Of a stretch of 35,202 nucleotides of DNA, positions 8,526 through 18,162 are shown in pieces. A program made the position numbers and the translations under genes. The notes below the pieces were generated by a model. The model saw only the letters and a program-made list of their open reading frames with translations, made no database searches and was not told where the DNA came from. Position 1 is the stretch's first letter, and each line of letters opens with the position of its first letter. The DNA is from Novacetimonas hansenii JCM 7643 (GTDB taxonomy: Bacteria; Pseudomonadota; Alphaproteobacteria; Acetobacterales; Acetobacteraceae): positions 1-35,202 of the forward strand of contig NZ_BANE01000047.1 of NCBI RefSeq assembly GCF_000964405.1, written 5' to 3'.

Positions 8526-10889
8526 ATGAATACTCCCCCCACCCGTCCTGGTCCCCTCCTCCTCCTCGCCATTGCCCTATGTGCGATATCCGGCCTTTAC
8601 CTGCTGGGTGGTGGCATATGGCTGGCCGTTCTGGGGGGATCTATTTATTATGTCCTTGCCGGGGTGGCATTGCTGGGCACGGCATGGCTGCTGTTCATGC
8701 GGGCACAGGCCGCGCTGGGCCTGTATGCCATCCTGCTTGCGGGTACGATGATATGGGCCGTGCGGGAAGCCGGTTTCGATTTCTGGGCGCTGGCCCCGCG
8801 CGGCGACATTCTGGTGCCGATTGGCATCCTGCTGCTTCTGCCGGGGGTGACGCGGCATCTCAGGGCACCAGTCGGGGCGCCACGCCTTGTGCTTGGGGCG
8901 GTGATTGCCGCGGCGGTCGCGGTTGTCGGCATTGCCCTGACGCAGGACCCGCAGGACATCGCCGGCAGCCTGCCGGCCGTGGCGCAGAATGCCCCGACGC
9001 CCGGCGATGCCAGCCAGATGCCCGACGAAGACTGGCAGGCTTATGGCCGTACGGAGTTCGGGGACCGTTTTTCTCCCCTCAAGCAGATTACGCCTGCGAA
9101 TGTCGGCAAGCTGAAAGTCGCGTGGACATTCCGTACGGGTGACATGCGTGGTCCGGGCGATCCGGGGGAGACGACGGACGAAGTCACGCCGATCAAGATC
9201 CGCGATACGATTTACCTGTGTTCACCGCACCAGATCCTGTTCGCGCTGGATGCCGCCACAGGCAAGCAGCGGTGGAAGTTCGATCCGCAGATCGTCCATA
9301 ACCCAACGTTCCAGCACCTGACCTGCCGTGGCGTTTCCTATCACGAAGCCCCGGCGGATGCGGCGCCTGCCGAATGTGCGCAGCGCATCTTCCTGCCAAC
9401 GAATGATGGCCGCCTGTTCGCCCTTGATGCGCATAGCGGGGCGCGTTGTCACGGGTTCGGCACGGATGGGGAAATCGACCTGAAGGACGGCATGACGGTC
9501 AAGACGGCGGGTTTTTACGAACCCACCTCCCCCCCGGTTGTGACGGACAACATGGTCATCGTATCGGGTGCGGTGACGGACAATTATTCCACGCATGAAC
9601 CCTCTGGCGTCACGCGCGGCTTTGACGTCAATACGGGTGAACTGAAATGGGCGTTCGACCCCGGCAACCCTGACCCCAACGAAATGCCGTCCGAACACCA
9701 CCATTTCGTGCCCAATTCACCGAATTCATGGATCACGTCGTCCTATGACGCGCATCTGGACCTGATCTATATCCCCATGGGTGTCCAGACCCCCGATATC
9801 TGGGGCGGAAACCGCAATGCGGATTCCGAACGCTATGCCAGCTCGATCGTCGCGCTGAACGCATCGACGGGAAAACTGGTATGGAGTTACCAGACCGTCC
9901 ATCATGACCTGTGGGACATGGACATCCCGGCACAGCCCAGCCTGGTGGATATCCGCATGCCCGACGGGCAGGTTGTCCCGACCCTGTATGCCCCGGCGAA
10001 AACCGGCAATATCTTTGTGCTGGACCGCCGTGACGGCAAACTGGTGGTGCCCGCCCCCGAACGCGCCGTCCCGCAGGGCGCGGCGCCAGGGGATCACCTG
10101 TCGGCCACGCAGCCTTTCTCCCAACTGACATTCCGGCCGAAAAAGAACCTGACGGATGCGGACATGTGGGGCGGCACGATGTTCGACCAACTGATCTGCC
10201 GCGTCATGTTCCACCAGCTCCGCTATGATGGGCCATTCACGCCGCCTTCGCTGCAGGGAACACTGGTCTTCCCCGGCAACCTCGGGATGTTTGAATGGGG
10301 CGGACTGGCGGTCGATCCGGTCCGGCAGATCGCGATCGCCAATCCTATCGCCATCCCGTTCGTGTCCACCCTGATCCCGCGCGGCCCCAACAACCCCGCA
10401 ACCCCTGACAAATCCCAGCCATCCGGCAGCGAAAGCGGCGTGCAGCCACAGTTCGGCGCACCTTATGGCGTTGACCTGCATGCATTCCTGTCACCGCTGG
10501 GCCTGCCGTGCAAACAGCCTGCATGGGGATATATGTCCGGCATCGACCTGCGTACGAACAAGATCGTGTGGAAGCATCGCAACGGCACGATCCGTGACAG
10601 CGCACCACTGCCGATCCCCTTCAGGATGGGCGTACCCAGCCTGGGCGGCCCGTTGACCACCGCAGGGGGGGTCGCATTCCTGACCTCCACGCTCGATTAC
10701 TATATCCGGGCATATGACGTCACGACCGGACAGCAGTTGTGGCAGGACCGCCTGCCCGCCGGTGGGCAGTCCACGCCGATGACCTATGCCGTCAATGGAC
10801 GCCAGTTCATCGTGACGGCCGATGGGGGCCACGGCTCCTTCGGGACCAAGATGGGCGATTACGTGGTCGCCTACAGCCTGCCTGAATAA
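8526..10889 (+). CDS. gcd: Membrane-bound PQQ-dependent glucose dehydrogenase
   Basis: Quinoprotein that oxidises D-glucose (possibly other aldoses) to the lactone on the periplasmic face and passes electrons to ubiquinone. The 787-residue product opens with about five membrane segments (residues 10-130), as in E. coli Gcd (796 residues). A periplasmic beta-propeller follows. Close family segments include YGRTEFGDRFSPLKQI, TCRGVSYHEAP, PTSPPVVTDNMV, GVQTPDIWGGNR, YQTVHHDLWDMD, AKTGNIFVLDRRDGKLV, NLGMFEWGG and the C-terminal GGHGSFGTKMGDYVVAY. The high similarity over full length supports glucose dehydrogenase over the quinate/shikimate or glycerol relatives that share the domain plan. A divergent pqq operon is not present here, so PQQ is made elsewhere. 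The start ATG follows AGGAAG. Confidence 0.93.
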   Translation: MNTPPTRPGPLLLLAIALCAISGLYLLGGGIWLAVLGGSIYYVLAGVALLGTAWLLFMRAQAALGLYAILLAGTMIWAVREAGFDFWALAPRGDILVPIGILLLLPGVTRHLRAPVGAPRLVLGAVIAAAVAVVGIALTQDPQDIAGSLPAVAQNAPTPGDASQMPDEDWQAYGRTEFGDRFSPLKQITPANVGKLKVAWTFRTGDMRGPGDPGETTDEVTPIKIRDTIYLCSPHQILFALDAATGKQRWKFDPQIVHNPTFQHLTCRGVSYHEAPADAAPAECAQRIFLPTNDGRLFALDAHSGARCHGFGTDGEIDLKDGMTVKTAGFYEPTSPPVVTDNMVIVSGAVTDNYSTHEPSGVTRGFDVNTGELKWAFDPGNPDPNEMPSEHHHFVPNSPNSWITSSYDAHLDLIYIPMGVQTPDIWGGNRNADSERYASSIVALNASTGKLVWSYQTVHHDLWDMDIPAQPSLVDIRMPDGQVVPTLYAPAKTGNIFVLDRRDGKLVVPAPERAVPQGAAPGDHLSATQPFSQLTFRPKKNLTDADMWGGTMFDQLICRVMFHQLRYDGPFTPPSLQGTLVFPGNLGMFEWGGLAVDPVRQIAIANPIAIPFVSTLIPRGPNNPATPDKSQPSGSESGVQPQFGAPYGVDLHAFLSPLGLPCKQPAWGYMSGIDLRTNKIVWKHRNGTIRDSAPLPIPFRMGVPSLGGPLTTAGGVAFLTSTLDYYIRAYDVTTGQQLWQDRLPAGGQSTPMTYAVNGRQFIVTADGGHGSFGTKMGDYVVAYSLPE

Positions 10890-11322
10890 CGGCGGCACAT
10901 ACGCAACCGGGACGACGCGGCATGTCGTCCCGGCTTGACCCGGCGGTGACTGTCTGTATATACTCGGATATAGACATGGTTCACCGGGGAAACAACGTTC
11001 CCCGCCACCCTGCCCCATCCGCCATCAGGCCCCTGTAAACGCCACTTATTCAGGCTTTTACAGATGATCTTTCGTGGGGTATAAAGATCCAAATAAGTCT
11101 TATAAGTGTTTTCACCTTACGTTAGGTGGAAGCCCTTGATTAGGAAACATCAAGACTGACTGTCCGCCGCGAGGAAGGAGCGCCCCTGCGCGTCCTGTTG
11201 CTCCGGTGCCGGAAAGCAGCATGCACATGCATGTTGGTTTCTTTGTTTCTGAAGACGTAGCGCCGAAACTCGGGGCGGATGATACGGGGTGATAAAATGA
11301 CTTTCACAACCGCGAGAACATC
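10890..11322. other. Long leader/intergenic region before the aldehyde dehydrogenase operon
   Basis: No gene seen. Structures: a 10-bp hairpin (10907-10916 with 10924-10933, CCGGGACGAC/GTCGTCCCGG) just after gcd, probably ending that transcript although no T-run follows; a 7-bp hairpin CGGGGAA/TTCCCCG (10985-10991 with 10998-11004); and between about 11120 and 11157 two smaller dyads, CACCT/AGGTG and CTTGAT/ATCAAG. AT-rich sequence at 11040-11110 is the likeliest place for the aldF promoter. If so, the operon has an untranslated leader of roughly 200 nt. Confidence 0.4.
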
Positions 11323-12651
11323 GTGATTAAACGCATTGCAGCAGCGATTGTGGGAATCGGTGTCGCCGGTGGCGTCGGATTCCTTGCGTACGCGTGGTAT
11401 CCGGAGATTGCTCCGGTTGCGCCGCCGTCTCCCTCCTCCTTCAGCAAGGCACAGATCGAACATGGTCGTGTGCTGGCCGCCGGTGGTTACTGTGCGGAGT
11501 GTCATACCCGCACCGACGGCAAGCGCGGTATCGAACTGGCGGGCGATTACAAGATGGACACGCCCTTTGGCGCCATCTTTTCCTCCAACATCACGCCCGA
11601 CCCGGAAACCGGTATCGGTCACTGGTCGCAGGCCGCGTTCAAGCGTGCGATGCGCAAGGGCATTTCACGTGACGGGACACAGCTTTTCCCGGCGTTCCCG
11701 TTCGATCATTTCACGCATATGACGGATCAGGACATTGATGACGTCTATGCGTTCCTCATGACGCGCGAACCGGTCCATTCGGTCAAGCGCGACAACACGG
11801 TGGCCTTCCCCTTCAATATCCGCCTGGAACAGGCTGGATGGAAGCTCCTGTTCCTGCATGAAGGGCCGCTGAAGAATAACGATGCCAAGGATGCGCAGTG
11901 GAATCGTGGTGCCTATCTTGCCGAAGGGCTGAGCCACTGCTCTGCGTGCCATACACCGCGCAATGCGATGGGCGCGGAAAAGAGCAGCGCCCCCTATGAC
12001 GGCGCGCCGGTGGATAACTGGATTGCCCCGCCGCTCAACGAACATAACCCCACCCCTGTCGTGTGGACCGAGGACGAGTTCTTCAAGTATCTGCGTTACG
12101 GTTCCGCCCCGCTGCATGGCAGTGCGGCTGGCCCGATGTCGCCTGTCGTCCATGGTGGCCTGAGCGAGATGCCGGAATCCGACGTCCACGCCATCGCGCA
12201 CTATCTTGCGGATATCGACAAGGCCGCCACCCGCGTCAACGAAGACCCCAAGGCCATTGCCTGGGCCATGAAGGCGTCCATGCGTGACCTCGTCGGCCCG
12301 CAGACAGACCCCAACGCACGCCTGTATGCCGGGGCCTGCGCCGCGTGCCATGCCAACGCCGGCCCGCAGCCGGTTGACGGACGCCCCGACCTGGCGCTGA
12401 ACAATGCGCTGTGGCTGGATGAACCGACCAACCTGTATCAGGTGATCCTGCACGGAATTGGAACGCAGGAAGGCATCTCCACCGTGTCGATGCCCAGCTT
12501 CTACCATTCCTTCTCCGACGCGGACCTCGCACGTCTGGCCGCCTACCTGCGCGCCACGCGGACGACCCTGAAACCCTGGACCGACCTTGAGAAGAAAGCC
12601 GCAGACGTCCGCAAGACGCTGGCTGCCTCTCCTGTCGCCTCTTCTCATTGA
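11323..12651 (+). CDS. aldF: Triheme cytrome c subunit of membrane-bound aldehyde dehydrogenase
   Basis: Electron-transfer subunit that should take electrons from the 2Fe-2S subunit and deliver them to the membrane quinone pool. The 442-residue product begins with an N-terminal hydrophobic signal/anchor (about residues 3-24), so it is periplasmic and membrane-attached. Three CxxCH heme c sites are visible: CAECH (57-61), CSACH (206-210) and CAACH (339-343), the plan of the cytochrome subunits of acetic acid bacterial dehydrogenases. The start is GTG with a weak GAGA upstream. It is followed after 21 bp by the 2Fe-2S gene and then the molybdopterin gene. The subunit letter follows my memory of the vinegar-bacterium ald nomenclature and is less certain than the function. 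Confidence 0.9.
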   Translation: MIKRIAAAIVGIGVAGGVGFLAYAWYPEIAPVAPPSPSSFSKAQIEHGRVLAAGGYCAECHTRTDGKRGIELAGDYKMDTPFGAIFSSNITPDPETGIGHWSQAAFKRAMRKGISRDGTQLFPAFPFDHFTHMTDQDIDDVYAFLMTREPVHSVKRDNTVAFPFNIRLEQAGWKLLFLHEGPLKNNDAKDAQWNRGAYLAEGLSHCSACHTPRNAMGAEKSSAPYDGAPVDNWIAPPLNEHNPTPVVWTEDEFFKYLRYGSAPLHGSAAGPMSPVVHGGLSEMPESDVHAIAHYLADIDKAATRVNEDPKAIAWAMKASMRDLVGPQTDPNARLYAGACAACHANAGPQPVDGRPDLALNNALWLDEPTNLYQVILHGIGTQEGISTVSMPSFYHSFSDADLARLAAYLRATRTTLKPWTDLEKKAADVRKTLAASPVASSH

Positions 12652-12672
12652 GATGAAAGACGGAGCTAGAAC

Positions 12673-13146
12673 ATGACGACCTTTCACCTCAATGGACGCG
12701 AAGTCACCGTTGACGTCCCCGAAGATACCCCGCTTCTGTGGGTTATCCGTGACGAAGTTGGCCTGACCGGGACAAAGTTCGGCTGTGGCATCGGCATGTG
12801 CGGCGCATGCACCGTGCATATCGGCGGTCGCGCCACCCGGTCGTGCATCACCCCCATCAGCGCCGCCGAAGGCGCTGACATCACCACGATCGAAGGGCTT
12901 GACCCCGAGGGCAAGCATCCCGTGCAAGAAGCATGGCGTGAACTGCAGGTGCCGCAGTGCGGGTACTGCCAGTCGGGACAGATCATGCAGGCCGTCAGCC
13001 TGCTCAAGGATTATCCCTCCCCCACGGATGAGGAAATCGACGCGGTCATGGCCGGAAGCCTGTGCCGTTGCATGACCTACATTCGCATACGCGACGCCAT
13101 CAAGAAGGCCGCGGCAGCCGCACGCGGAGATTCGTCAAATGGGTAG
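12673..13146 (+). CDS. aldG: 2Fe-2S subunit of membrane-bound aldehyde dehydrogenase
   Basis: Small iron-sulfur subunit (157 residues) of the xanthine dehydrogenase family, linking the molybdopterin subunit to the cytochrome. The N-terminal plant-ferredoxin-type cluster uses C38, C43, C46 and C58 ([14 protein letters not shown] ... SC). The C-terminal helical domain binds the second cluster with C96, C99, C131 and C133 (QCGYCQSGQ ... SLCRC). Length and motifs match isoquinoline 1-oxidoreductase and aldehyde dehydrogenase small subunits. There is no signal peptide; it would be exported folded together with its Tat-tagged partner. Its 3' end overlaps the next gene by 8 bp, showing tight coupling. 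Confidence 0.93.
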   Translation: MTTFHLNGREVTVDVPEDTPLLWVIRDEVGLTGTKFGCGIGMCGACTVHIGGRATRSCITPISAAEGADITTIEGLDPEGKHPVQEAWRELQVPQCGYCQSGQIMQAVSLLKDYPSPTDEEIDAVMAGSLCRCMTYIRIRDAIKKAAAAARGDSSNG

Positions 13147-15463
13147 ACTGAACCGTTTTCTTACTGGAAAAGGCTCCGGCTCAGGACAGGGACTGTCCCG
13201 GCGCGGCTTCCTTGTCACCTCGCTTGGCGCGGGCGTCATGTTTGGATTTGCCCGGCAGGCATCGGCCAACCAGGTTTTCCCGCTTGATAAATCCGGTCCC
13301 GGCGATGGTGCGTTCGAACCCACCATCTGGTGTGCGATCGCACCGGATGGGGAGATCACGGTCAATATCATCCGTGCGGAAATGGGCCAGCATATCGGCT
13401 CCGCCCTTGCCCGCATCATCGCGGACGAGATGGAGGCCGACTGGGACAAGGTACGGATCAATTATGTCGATACCGACCCCAAATGGGGCCTGATGGTCAC
13501 AGGTGGCAGTTGGTCCGTCTGGATGACGTGGGATATTTTCCGTCAGGCAGGCGCGGCAACGCGCACGGCCCTGGTGGAAGAAGCCGCGCGCCTGCTGGGC
13601 ACGACGCCCGACAAGTGCAGCGTCAGCAAAAGCATCGTGTCCGCCGCCAATGGCAAGCAGATCAGCTTTGGCGACATTGTCACGCAGGGTCATCCCAGCC
13701 ACTCCTTCACGCCCGAGGAAATGGCCAAGCTGCCCCTGAAACCTGCGAGCGAGCGTCGCCTGATCGGTAATTCGGAACTCAAGAAGGCACTCGACATTCC
13801 TGCCAAGACCACGGGCGAGGCCATTTATGGCATCGACGCCAAGGTCGAGGGCATGGTCTATGCCCGCCCGAAGATGCCGCCGACGCGCTATGGCTCCAAG
13901 GCGCGTTCCGTTGATGACAGCGAGGCCCGCAAGGTCAAGGGCTATATCCGTTACCTGAAGATCGACGACCCGTCGGGCGTGGTGCAGGGGTGGATCGTGG
14001 TGCTTGCCAGCAGCTACAGCGCCGCCATCCGTGCGACCGACGCGCTGAAGGTGGACTGGATCCCGGGGGAGACCGCCCATGTCAACGAACGCGACATCCA
14101 GGATCGTGGCCGTGAACTGATCAACCACAAGGAAGGTGGTGTTTACGTCTTCAATGACGATGGCGTGGATCAGGCGTTCAGTTCGGCCCATACGGTCATG
14201 GACAAGGAATATACCTGCGCATCCGTCCTGCATTACCAGCTGGAGCCGATGAACGCCCTCGCCTTTGTCAAGGACGGCGTTTACGAGATCCATGCAGGCA
14301 ACCAGTGGCAGTCATTGATCCTGCCGACACTGGCAAAGGCGCTGGAAGTCCCGGAAAGCAAGATCGTGCTGCGCAGCTATCTGCTGGGTGGCGGGTTCGG
14401 GCGTCGCCTGAACGGGGATTACATGATCCCGGCCGCCCTCGCTTCCAAGGCACTTGGCGGCAAACCGGTCAAGCTGATCCTGACGCGTTCGGACGACATG
14501 GTGTTCGACTCCTTCCGCTCACCATCCGTGCAGCGGGTCCGCATGGCGTTCGATGCCTCCAACAAGATCACCGCCATGGATTATCAGGCGGCGGCCGGCT
14601 GGCCCACCGGGGTCATGGCGGAAGCTTTCATGGCCAAGGGCGTACATGACGCCCCATATGACCAGTTTGCCATTGCTGGTGCCGATCACTGGTACGAAGT
14701 GGGGGCATTTCGCGTGCGGGCGTTACGCAACGACCTGGCGGAAAAAACCTTCCGTCCCGGCTGGCTGCGCTCGGTCAGTCCCGGCTGGACCAGTTGGGGG
14801 GTGGAATGCTTCCTGGACGAAGTCGCCCATGCGCAGAAAAAGGACCCCGTGCAGTTCCGTCTGGATATGCTGACGGCCACCGGACGCAACAAGGGCGAAG
14901 CCCCCGATGCCGTTGGCGGGGCATTGCGGCAGGCTGCGGTTCTGCGCCGCCTGGCGGAAAAGGTGGGCTGGGGCCAGCAGACGCTGCCCAAAGACACCGC
15001 GCTGGGTATCTGCACGACCGCAGGACAGGAACGCGGCATGCCGACATGGATCGCCTGCTGTGCGCAGGTGCATGTTGACCGCTCTACCGGTGTTGTCCGC
15101 TGTGAAAAGCTGACGATCGTGGTGGATGCCGGTACGGTGGTCGATCCCGACGGCGCACGTGCCCAGACCGAGGGTGCGGCCCTGTGGGGCCTGAGCATGG
15201 TACTGTTCGAGAACACGGAAATCGTGAACGGACAGCCGGTGGACCGGAACCTGAACACCTATACCCCCCTGCGTATGGCCGATACGCCGGAGATGGATAT
15301 CGAGTTCCTGCCCAGCACCGAAAAGCCGATGGGCCTTGGTGAACCCGGAACCACGGTTGTCGGCCCGGCCATTGGCAATGCGATCTTCAACGCCGTCGGT
15401 GTCCGGCTGCGCCATATGCCGGTGCGCCCGGCGGATGTCCTGCGTGGGCTTCAGGGAAGCTGA
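13139..15463 (+). CDS. aldH: Molybdopterin-binding large subunit of membrane-bound aldehyde dehydrogenase
   Basis: Catalytic subunit that oxidises aldehydes, chiefly acetaldehyde to acetate, on the periplasmic side. This is the second step of vinegar production after alcohol dehydrogenase. The 774-residue product has a Tat signal ([11 protein letters not shown], arginines 21-22, predicted cleavage after ASA near 43). Molybdopterin-family segments follow: [30 protein letters not shown] and GLGEPGTT, with the likely catalytic Glu at 735. From memory, length and sequence closely resemble the 773-residue vinegar-strain aldehyde dehydrogenase that was originally described as a PQQ enzyme; the motifs show it is a molybdopterin protein. 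It ends the operon before a strong terminator. Confidence 0.93.
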   Translation: MGRLNRFLTGKGSGSGQGLSRRGFLVTSLGAGVMFGFARQASANQVFPLDKSGPGDGAFEPTIWCAIAPDGEITVNIIRAEMGQHIGSALARIIADEMEADWDKVRINYVDTDPKWGLMVTGGSWSVWMTWDIFRQAGAATRTALVEEAARLLGTTPDKCSVSKSIVSAANGKQISFGDIVTQGHPSHSFTPEEMAKLPLKPASERRLIGNSELKKALDIPAKTTGEAIYGIDAKVEGMVYARPKMPPTRYGSKARSVDDSEARKVKGYIRYLKIDDPSGVVQGWIVVLASSYSAAIRATDALKVDWIPGETAHVNERDIQDRGRELINHKEGGVYVFNDDGVDQAFSSAHTVMDKEYTCASVLHYQLEPMNALAFVKDGVYEIHAGNQWQSLILPTLAKALEVPESKIVLRSYLLGGGFGRRLNGDYMIPAALASKALGGKPVKLILTRSDDMVFDSFRSPSVQRVRMAFDASNKITAMDYQAAAGWPTGVMAEAFMAKGVHDAPYDQFAIAGADHWYEVGAFRVRALRNDLAEKTFRPGWLRSVSPGWTSWGVECFLDEVAHAQKKDPVQFRLDMLTATGRNKGEAPDAVGGALRQAAVLRRLAEKVGWGQQTLPKDTALGICTTAGQERGMPTWIACCAQVHVDRSTGVVRCEKLTIVVDAGTVVDPDGARAQTEGAALWGLSMVLFENTEIVNGQPVDRNLNTYTPLRMADTPEMDIEFLPSTEKPMGLGEPGTTVVGPAIGNAIFNAVGVRLRHMPVRPADVLRGLQGS

Positions 15464-15485
15464 GCCTGCCCCGGACAGGGCATGA

Positions 15486-15527
15486 AAAAGGGGGCTGGCG
15501 CATGATGTGCCAGCCCCCTTTTCTTTT
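15486..15527 (+). terminator. Rho-independent terminator of the aldFGH operon
   Basis: A 14-bp perfect stem AAAAGGGGGCTGGC (15486-15499) pairs with GCCAGCCCCCTTTT (15509-15522) around a 9-nt loop, and is followed by CTTTT. It lies 22 bp after the aldH stop. The A-run on the other arm means it could also work for minus-strand transcripts. Confidence 0.9.
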
Positions 15528-15622
15528 GCCGTTTGGAAACGGCGTCTTTGCCTAACGTCCGGGATGTTGCCTGATGTCAAAGACTGTTTGAAACATTGGT
15601 CCGGGAAGCGGCTTGAAATCAT

Positions 15623-15708
15623 AAGGAAGTTTTTGGATGCTGCCTTTTTTCAGAAAGGCAGCATCTTCGAAAGCCCTTTTGAAAAAGCTTCATCAAAAAC
15701 CTTTATAA
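15623..15708. repeat. AT-rich dispersed palindromic repeat (full copy)
   Basis: The core is a 12-bp hairpin: GATGCTGCCTTT (15636-15647), a 6-nt loop, and AAAGGCAGCATC (15654-15665). An outer pair GTTTTTG (15629-15635) with CAAAAAC (15694-15700) closes a larger imperfect palindrome. The right arm reads AAGCTTCATC, AAAAACCTTTATAAT. Copies or half copies occur at 1-26 and 22067-22100 and perhaps at the right edge of the window, always between genes. This looks like a REP- or MITE-like family; I know of similar AT-rich elements in Komagataeibacter-type genomes but cannot check. Confidence 0.6.
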
Positions 15709-15756
15709 TTTCAGGATGCTATTGAACCTGACTTTTTCAAACAGCCCCTGATAAAT

Positions 15757-15784
15757 TTTCAAAGCTTTCCCCAAAGCTTTGAAA
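15757..15784. repeat. Perfect 12-bp AT-rich hairpin
   Basis: TTTCAAAGCTTT (15757-15768), the loop CCCC, and AAAGCTTTGAAA (15773-15784) form an uninterrupted 12-bp stem. It is in the 485-bp gene-free stretch 15464-15948, which otherwise holds the aldH terminator and the dispersed repeat. It may belong to the same repeat family or terminate the minus-strand phosphodiesterase transcript, although no clear T-run follows on that strand. Confidence 0.45.
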
Positions 15785-15948
15785 GACATCGCATGTTCAA
15801 AAAAAAACAAGGCGATGACTGAAAACTTTTCCCATTCTTTTTCAATGGGTGCTTTCAATCCGCACCAAGGGAAGAGGGAATGTCTTTCGCAACTATTCCC
15901 CTGGCGGAAGTCCTACCAGAAACGCACCGTCAGCCAACAGGCGGCGCG

Positions 15949-17061
15949 TCACATCCGCACGGCCTGTCGGCCAAGCGCCGGGTCATCCGTAAAGAACCCG
16001 TCCAGCCCAAGATCAAGATAGCGCCGGATTTCCGCGATGGCCCCGTCGGGATTGCGGGCATTATCCCCCAGCGCATTGCGCAGTTGCAGCGGCAGGAAAC
16101 AGTTTTCGGGCCGGAAGGTATACGAATGCACCAGCAACCCGGCCCTGTGCGCATCCTCGATCAAGGATGACGGCGCAAGCCATGCCCCGGAGGCATCGCG
16201 CGGAATGATGTCTACATTCGACGGACCAATCACATCCGCATACTGCCGCACGTTACGCAGCCCCTCTGGCGTCATCAGGTCGCCAAATGTCGTGCCCTGC
16301 CCAGCCGCCGCAAGGTCCGGCACCCGTTGCGTGCGCTCCCCCATCAGGAACATCAGACGTGCCTGCGGGTTGATCGCCTTTACCTTGCCAGACAATGTCT
16401 TGAGATTCGTGGTCTCAAACGACTGAACCTCCAACGGGCAATAACGCGTATATTCATGCGCCCCGATCACCTGCAGGAACGTTTCTTCCGGTGTATGACC
16501 CAATTTGTGGAAATAGGTGGAGTTCTTGATCTCCGGGATCAGGCCGATCACACGTCCACGTGCGGCAGCCTCTGCCGCCACGAAATCAATGACTTCCTCG
16601 AACGTGGGGATATCGAAATGTCCATCATAACGCGTGTTATGGGCACGCACCATCGGCAGGCGTTCCCGCGCGCGCAGGGTTTTAAGCTCCTTCAGCGTGA
16701 AATCCGTCGTGAACCATCCGGTTTCCGACACGCCATCAATCACGACCGTCCGCTTGCGCGATGCGAATTCAGGATGGCTTGCGACATCCGACGTTCCCGC
16801 GATATTGCTTTCATGTCGCGCCACCAGCACACCATCGCTGGTGGGGACAAGGTCGGGTTCGATATAATCAGCGCCATCCGCAATGGCCCTGGCATAGGAT
16901 GCCAGCGTATGTTCCGGCCGTAATGCGGATGCCCCACGATGCGCCATGACCAGGGGCACCGGTGCCAGTGATGGCGCGGCACGTCCGGGCCGCACCGGCA
17001 ACATTATCGCGCCCCCCGCCAGAACGATTGCCTGCCTGCGTGTCAGCATGGCCTTATCCAT
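15949..17061 (-). CDS. Glycerophosphodiester phosphodiesterase (exported)
   Basis: Hydrolyses glycerophosphodiesters to glycerol 3-phosphate and an alcohol. From the chosen start MDKAMLTRRQ the product is 370 residues with a Tat-like leader (TRR at 7-9, a hydrophobic stretch, AA near 28-29), so it should act in the periplasm. Catalytic family features are seen: HRG (41-43), E68 and D70 in IEPDLVPTSDGVLVARHE with the second catalytic His at 83, and LDGFFTDDP near the end. This is the periplasmic GlpQ class in length and layout. The start at 17061 has GGAAA upstream; the open frame continues 28 residues further but lacks a signal-like N-terminus there. It belongs with the acid phosphatase and PPK2 genes upstream. 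Confidence 0.93.
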   Translation of the reverse strand: MDKAMLTRRQAIVLAGGAIMLPVRPGRAAPSLAPVPLVMAHRGASALRPEHTLASYARAIADGADYIEPDLVPTSDGVLVARHESNIAGTSDVASHPEFASRKRTVVIDGVSETGWFTTDFTLKELKTLRARERLPMVRAHNTRYDGHFDIPTFEEVIDFVAAEAAARGRVIGLIPEIKNSTYFHKLGHTPEETFLQVIGAHEYTRYCPLEVQSFETTNLKTLSGKVKAINPQARLMFLMGERTQRVPDLAAAGQGTTFGDLMTPEGLRNVRQYADVIGPSNVDIIPRDASGAWLAPSSLIEDAHRAGLLVHSYTFRPENCFLPLQLRNALGDNARNPDGAIAEIRRYLDLGLDGFFTDDPALGRQAVRM

Positions 17062-17159
17062 GAATTTTTCCAGTCTGATTGTCTTGGCGCCATGACCCGG
17101 TTGGGGCTGTCGGAAAAGATGATCCATGGGGCAACTGGGAAACATAAAAGCTTTCCGGG

Positions 17160-17209
17160 CGTCGACTTTTCAAAAAAGCCCATGTTTTTCAAATACTTTC
17201 AAAAACATG
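17160..17209 (-). terminator. Probable terminator downstream of the acid phosphatase gene
   Basis: On the minus strand CATGTTTTT (17201-17209) pairs with AAAAACATG (17181-17189) around an 11-nt loop, followed by GGGCTTTTTTG. The 9-bp stem and T-run fit an intrinsic terminator for the gene ending at 17280. The AT-rich content resembles the dispersed repeats, so it may be a diverged copy put to use. Confidence 0.45.
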
Positions 17210-17279
17210 CACCGACACTTTTGTTCCCCAGTCATGGAGAGATTCCCATGGGGGCATTCGTCCCCTGCCCCATCACGGA

Positions 17280-18089
17280 TCAGAGCGGAGAATGGGCCGC
17301 AGCATCATGCTCGATCGTACAAGCCTGCGGATTGGGTTTGGGGGCTTCGTGACGCAGGCCCTCCAACTCGGTCCGTGCGGCATCCAGATCCGCCCGGAAG
17401 GCAGGGTTGCCGTGCATGGCGGCAATATCGCCTGCCCCGGTCATATATCCCTCCAGCACGTCACTGGCCCAATGCACGCCACAGACGATACGGCTTTCAC
17501 CGAATACGCGCCCACGTTGCAGGATTTCGGTCGAACGGTCCGGCAGAAGTTCCGCCAGCACCAGCGCCGTACTCCAGCCCAGAAGGGTGTGCCCGGAAGG
17601 ATAAGCCCCCGATGTCGCCAGGTGGGACCGATCGTCCTCTGTGCAGATCGACTGCGTATTGCCCACGAAAGGACGTGCGCGATGCCATGATGCCTTGGCG
17701 TTGCGCATATCGGGAATTTCGCTGACATCCATCCGATGGATCAGCGCGGCAAGGCGCGGTGCCTTGCTGGCGTCGATCGTAAAGCCTGCCGCACAGGAAA
17801 AGCTGCGCAGCAGCGCCTCGATACGCAGGTCCGCATCGGATGTCGCCAGTGCCCAGCGCGCGCCGCCCTTCAGCCCACGCGTGGATTCAAAGGCATGGTC
17901 ATCCGCGGCCTGACGCGCCGAGCCAGCCTGCGGCGGCGGGGGAAGGTACTGTGTGGCATCAGGCTGCGTCGCAGGTGTTAGATACCCTGCCTCCGGCGCG
18001 TGTGCTGACGGTGCCGTACGGGCCACGCAATTTCCTGAAACCATGAACAGTGACGAACACAGGACTGACAATAGATAATGTTTCCGCAT
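17280..18089 (-). CDS. Class A non-specific acid phosphatase (PAP2 family), exported
   Basis: Periplasmic phosphomonoesterase of the bacterial class A acid phosphatase (PhoN/PhoC) type. The 269-residue product begins MRKHYLLSVLCSSLFMVSG, a signal peptide. The three PAP2 phosphatase motifs are complete: K132-x6-R139-P140 (KASWHRARP), PSGH at 164-167, and SR-x5-H-x3-D at 199-210 (SRIVCGVHWASD). GVHWASDV and PSGHTLLGW are typical of class A enzymes. The start at 18089 has GGGA at correct spacing; the frame extends 55 residues upstream without a signal sequence. It lies 97 bp downstream of ppk2 on the same strand. Confidence 0.93.
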   Translation of the reverse strand: MRKHYLLSVLCSSLFMVSGNCVARTAPSAHAPEAGYLTPATQPDATQYLPPPPQAGSARQAADDHAFESTRGLKGGARWALATSDADLRIEALLRSFSCAAGFTIDASKAPRLAALIHRMDVSEIPDMRNAKASWHRARPFVGNTQSICTEDDRSHLATSGAYPSGHTLLGWSTALVLAELLPDRSTEILQRGRVFGESRIVCGVHWASDVLEGYMTGAGDIAAMHGNPAFRADLDAARTELEGLRHEAPKPNPQACTIEHDAAAHSPL

Positions 18090-18162
18090 GACATCCCACA
18101 ATAATAAAACACAATAACGCGCCAGATACGGCCCCCGCCGCCGGGTCACCGGTATGTTTCCG

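Noticed and set aside
10980-11004. GGTTCA followed by a CGGGGAA/TTCCCCG hairpin upstream of aldF, reminiscent of the CRISPR repeat
   Set aside because: The stem-loop size and order differ from the repeat (6-nt loop, arms reversed) and the handle is not in register. Likely coincidence.
13139-15463. Large aldehyde dehydrogenase subunit as a PQQ quinoprotein, as the older literature named it
   Set aside because: The sequence has xanthine dehydrogenase-family molybdopterin motifs and a 2Fe-2S partner gene and lacks the quinoprotein propeller repeats.
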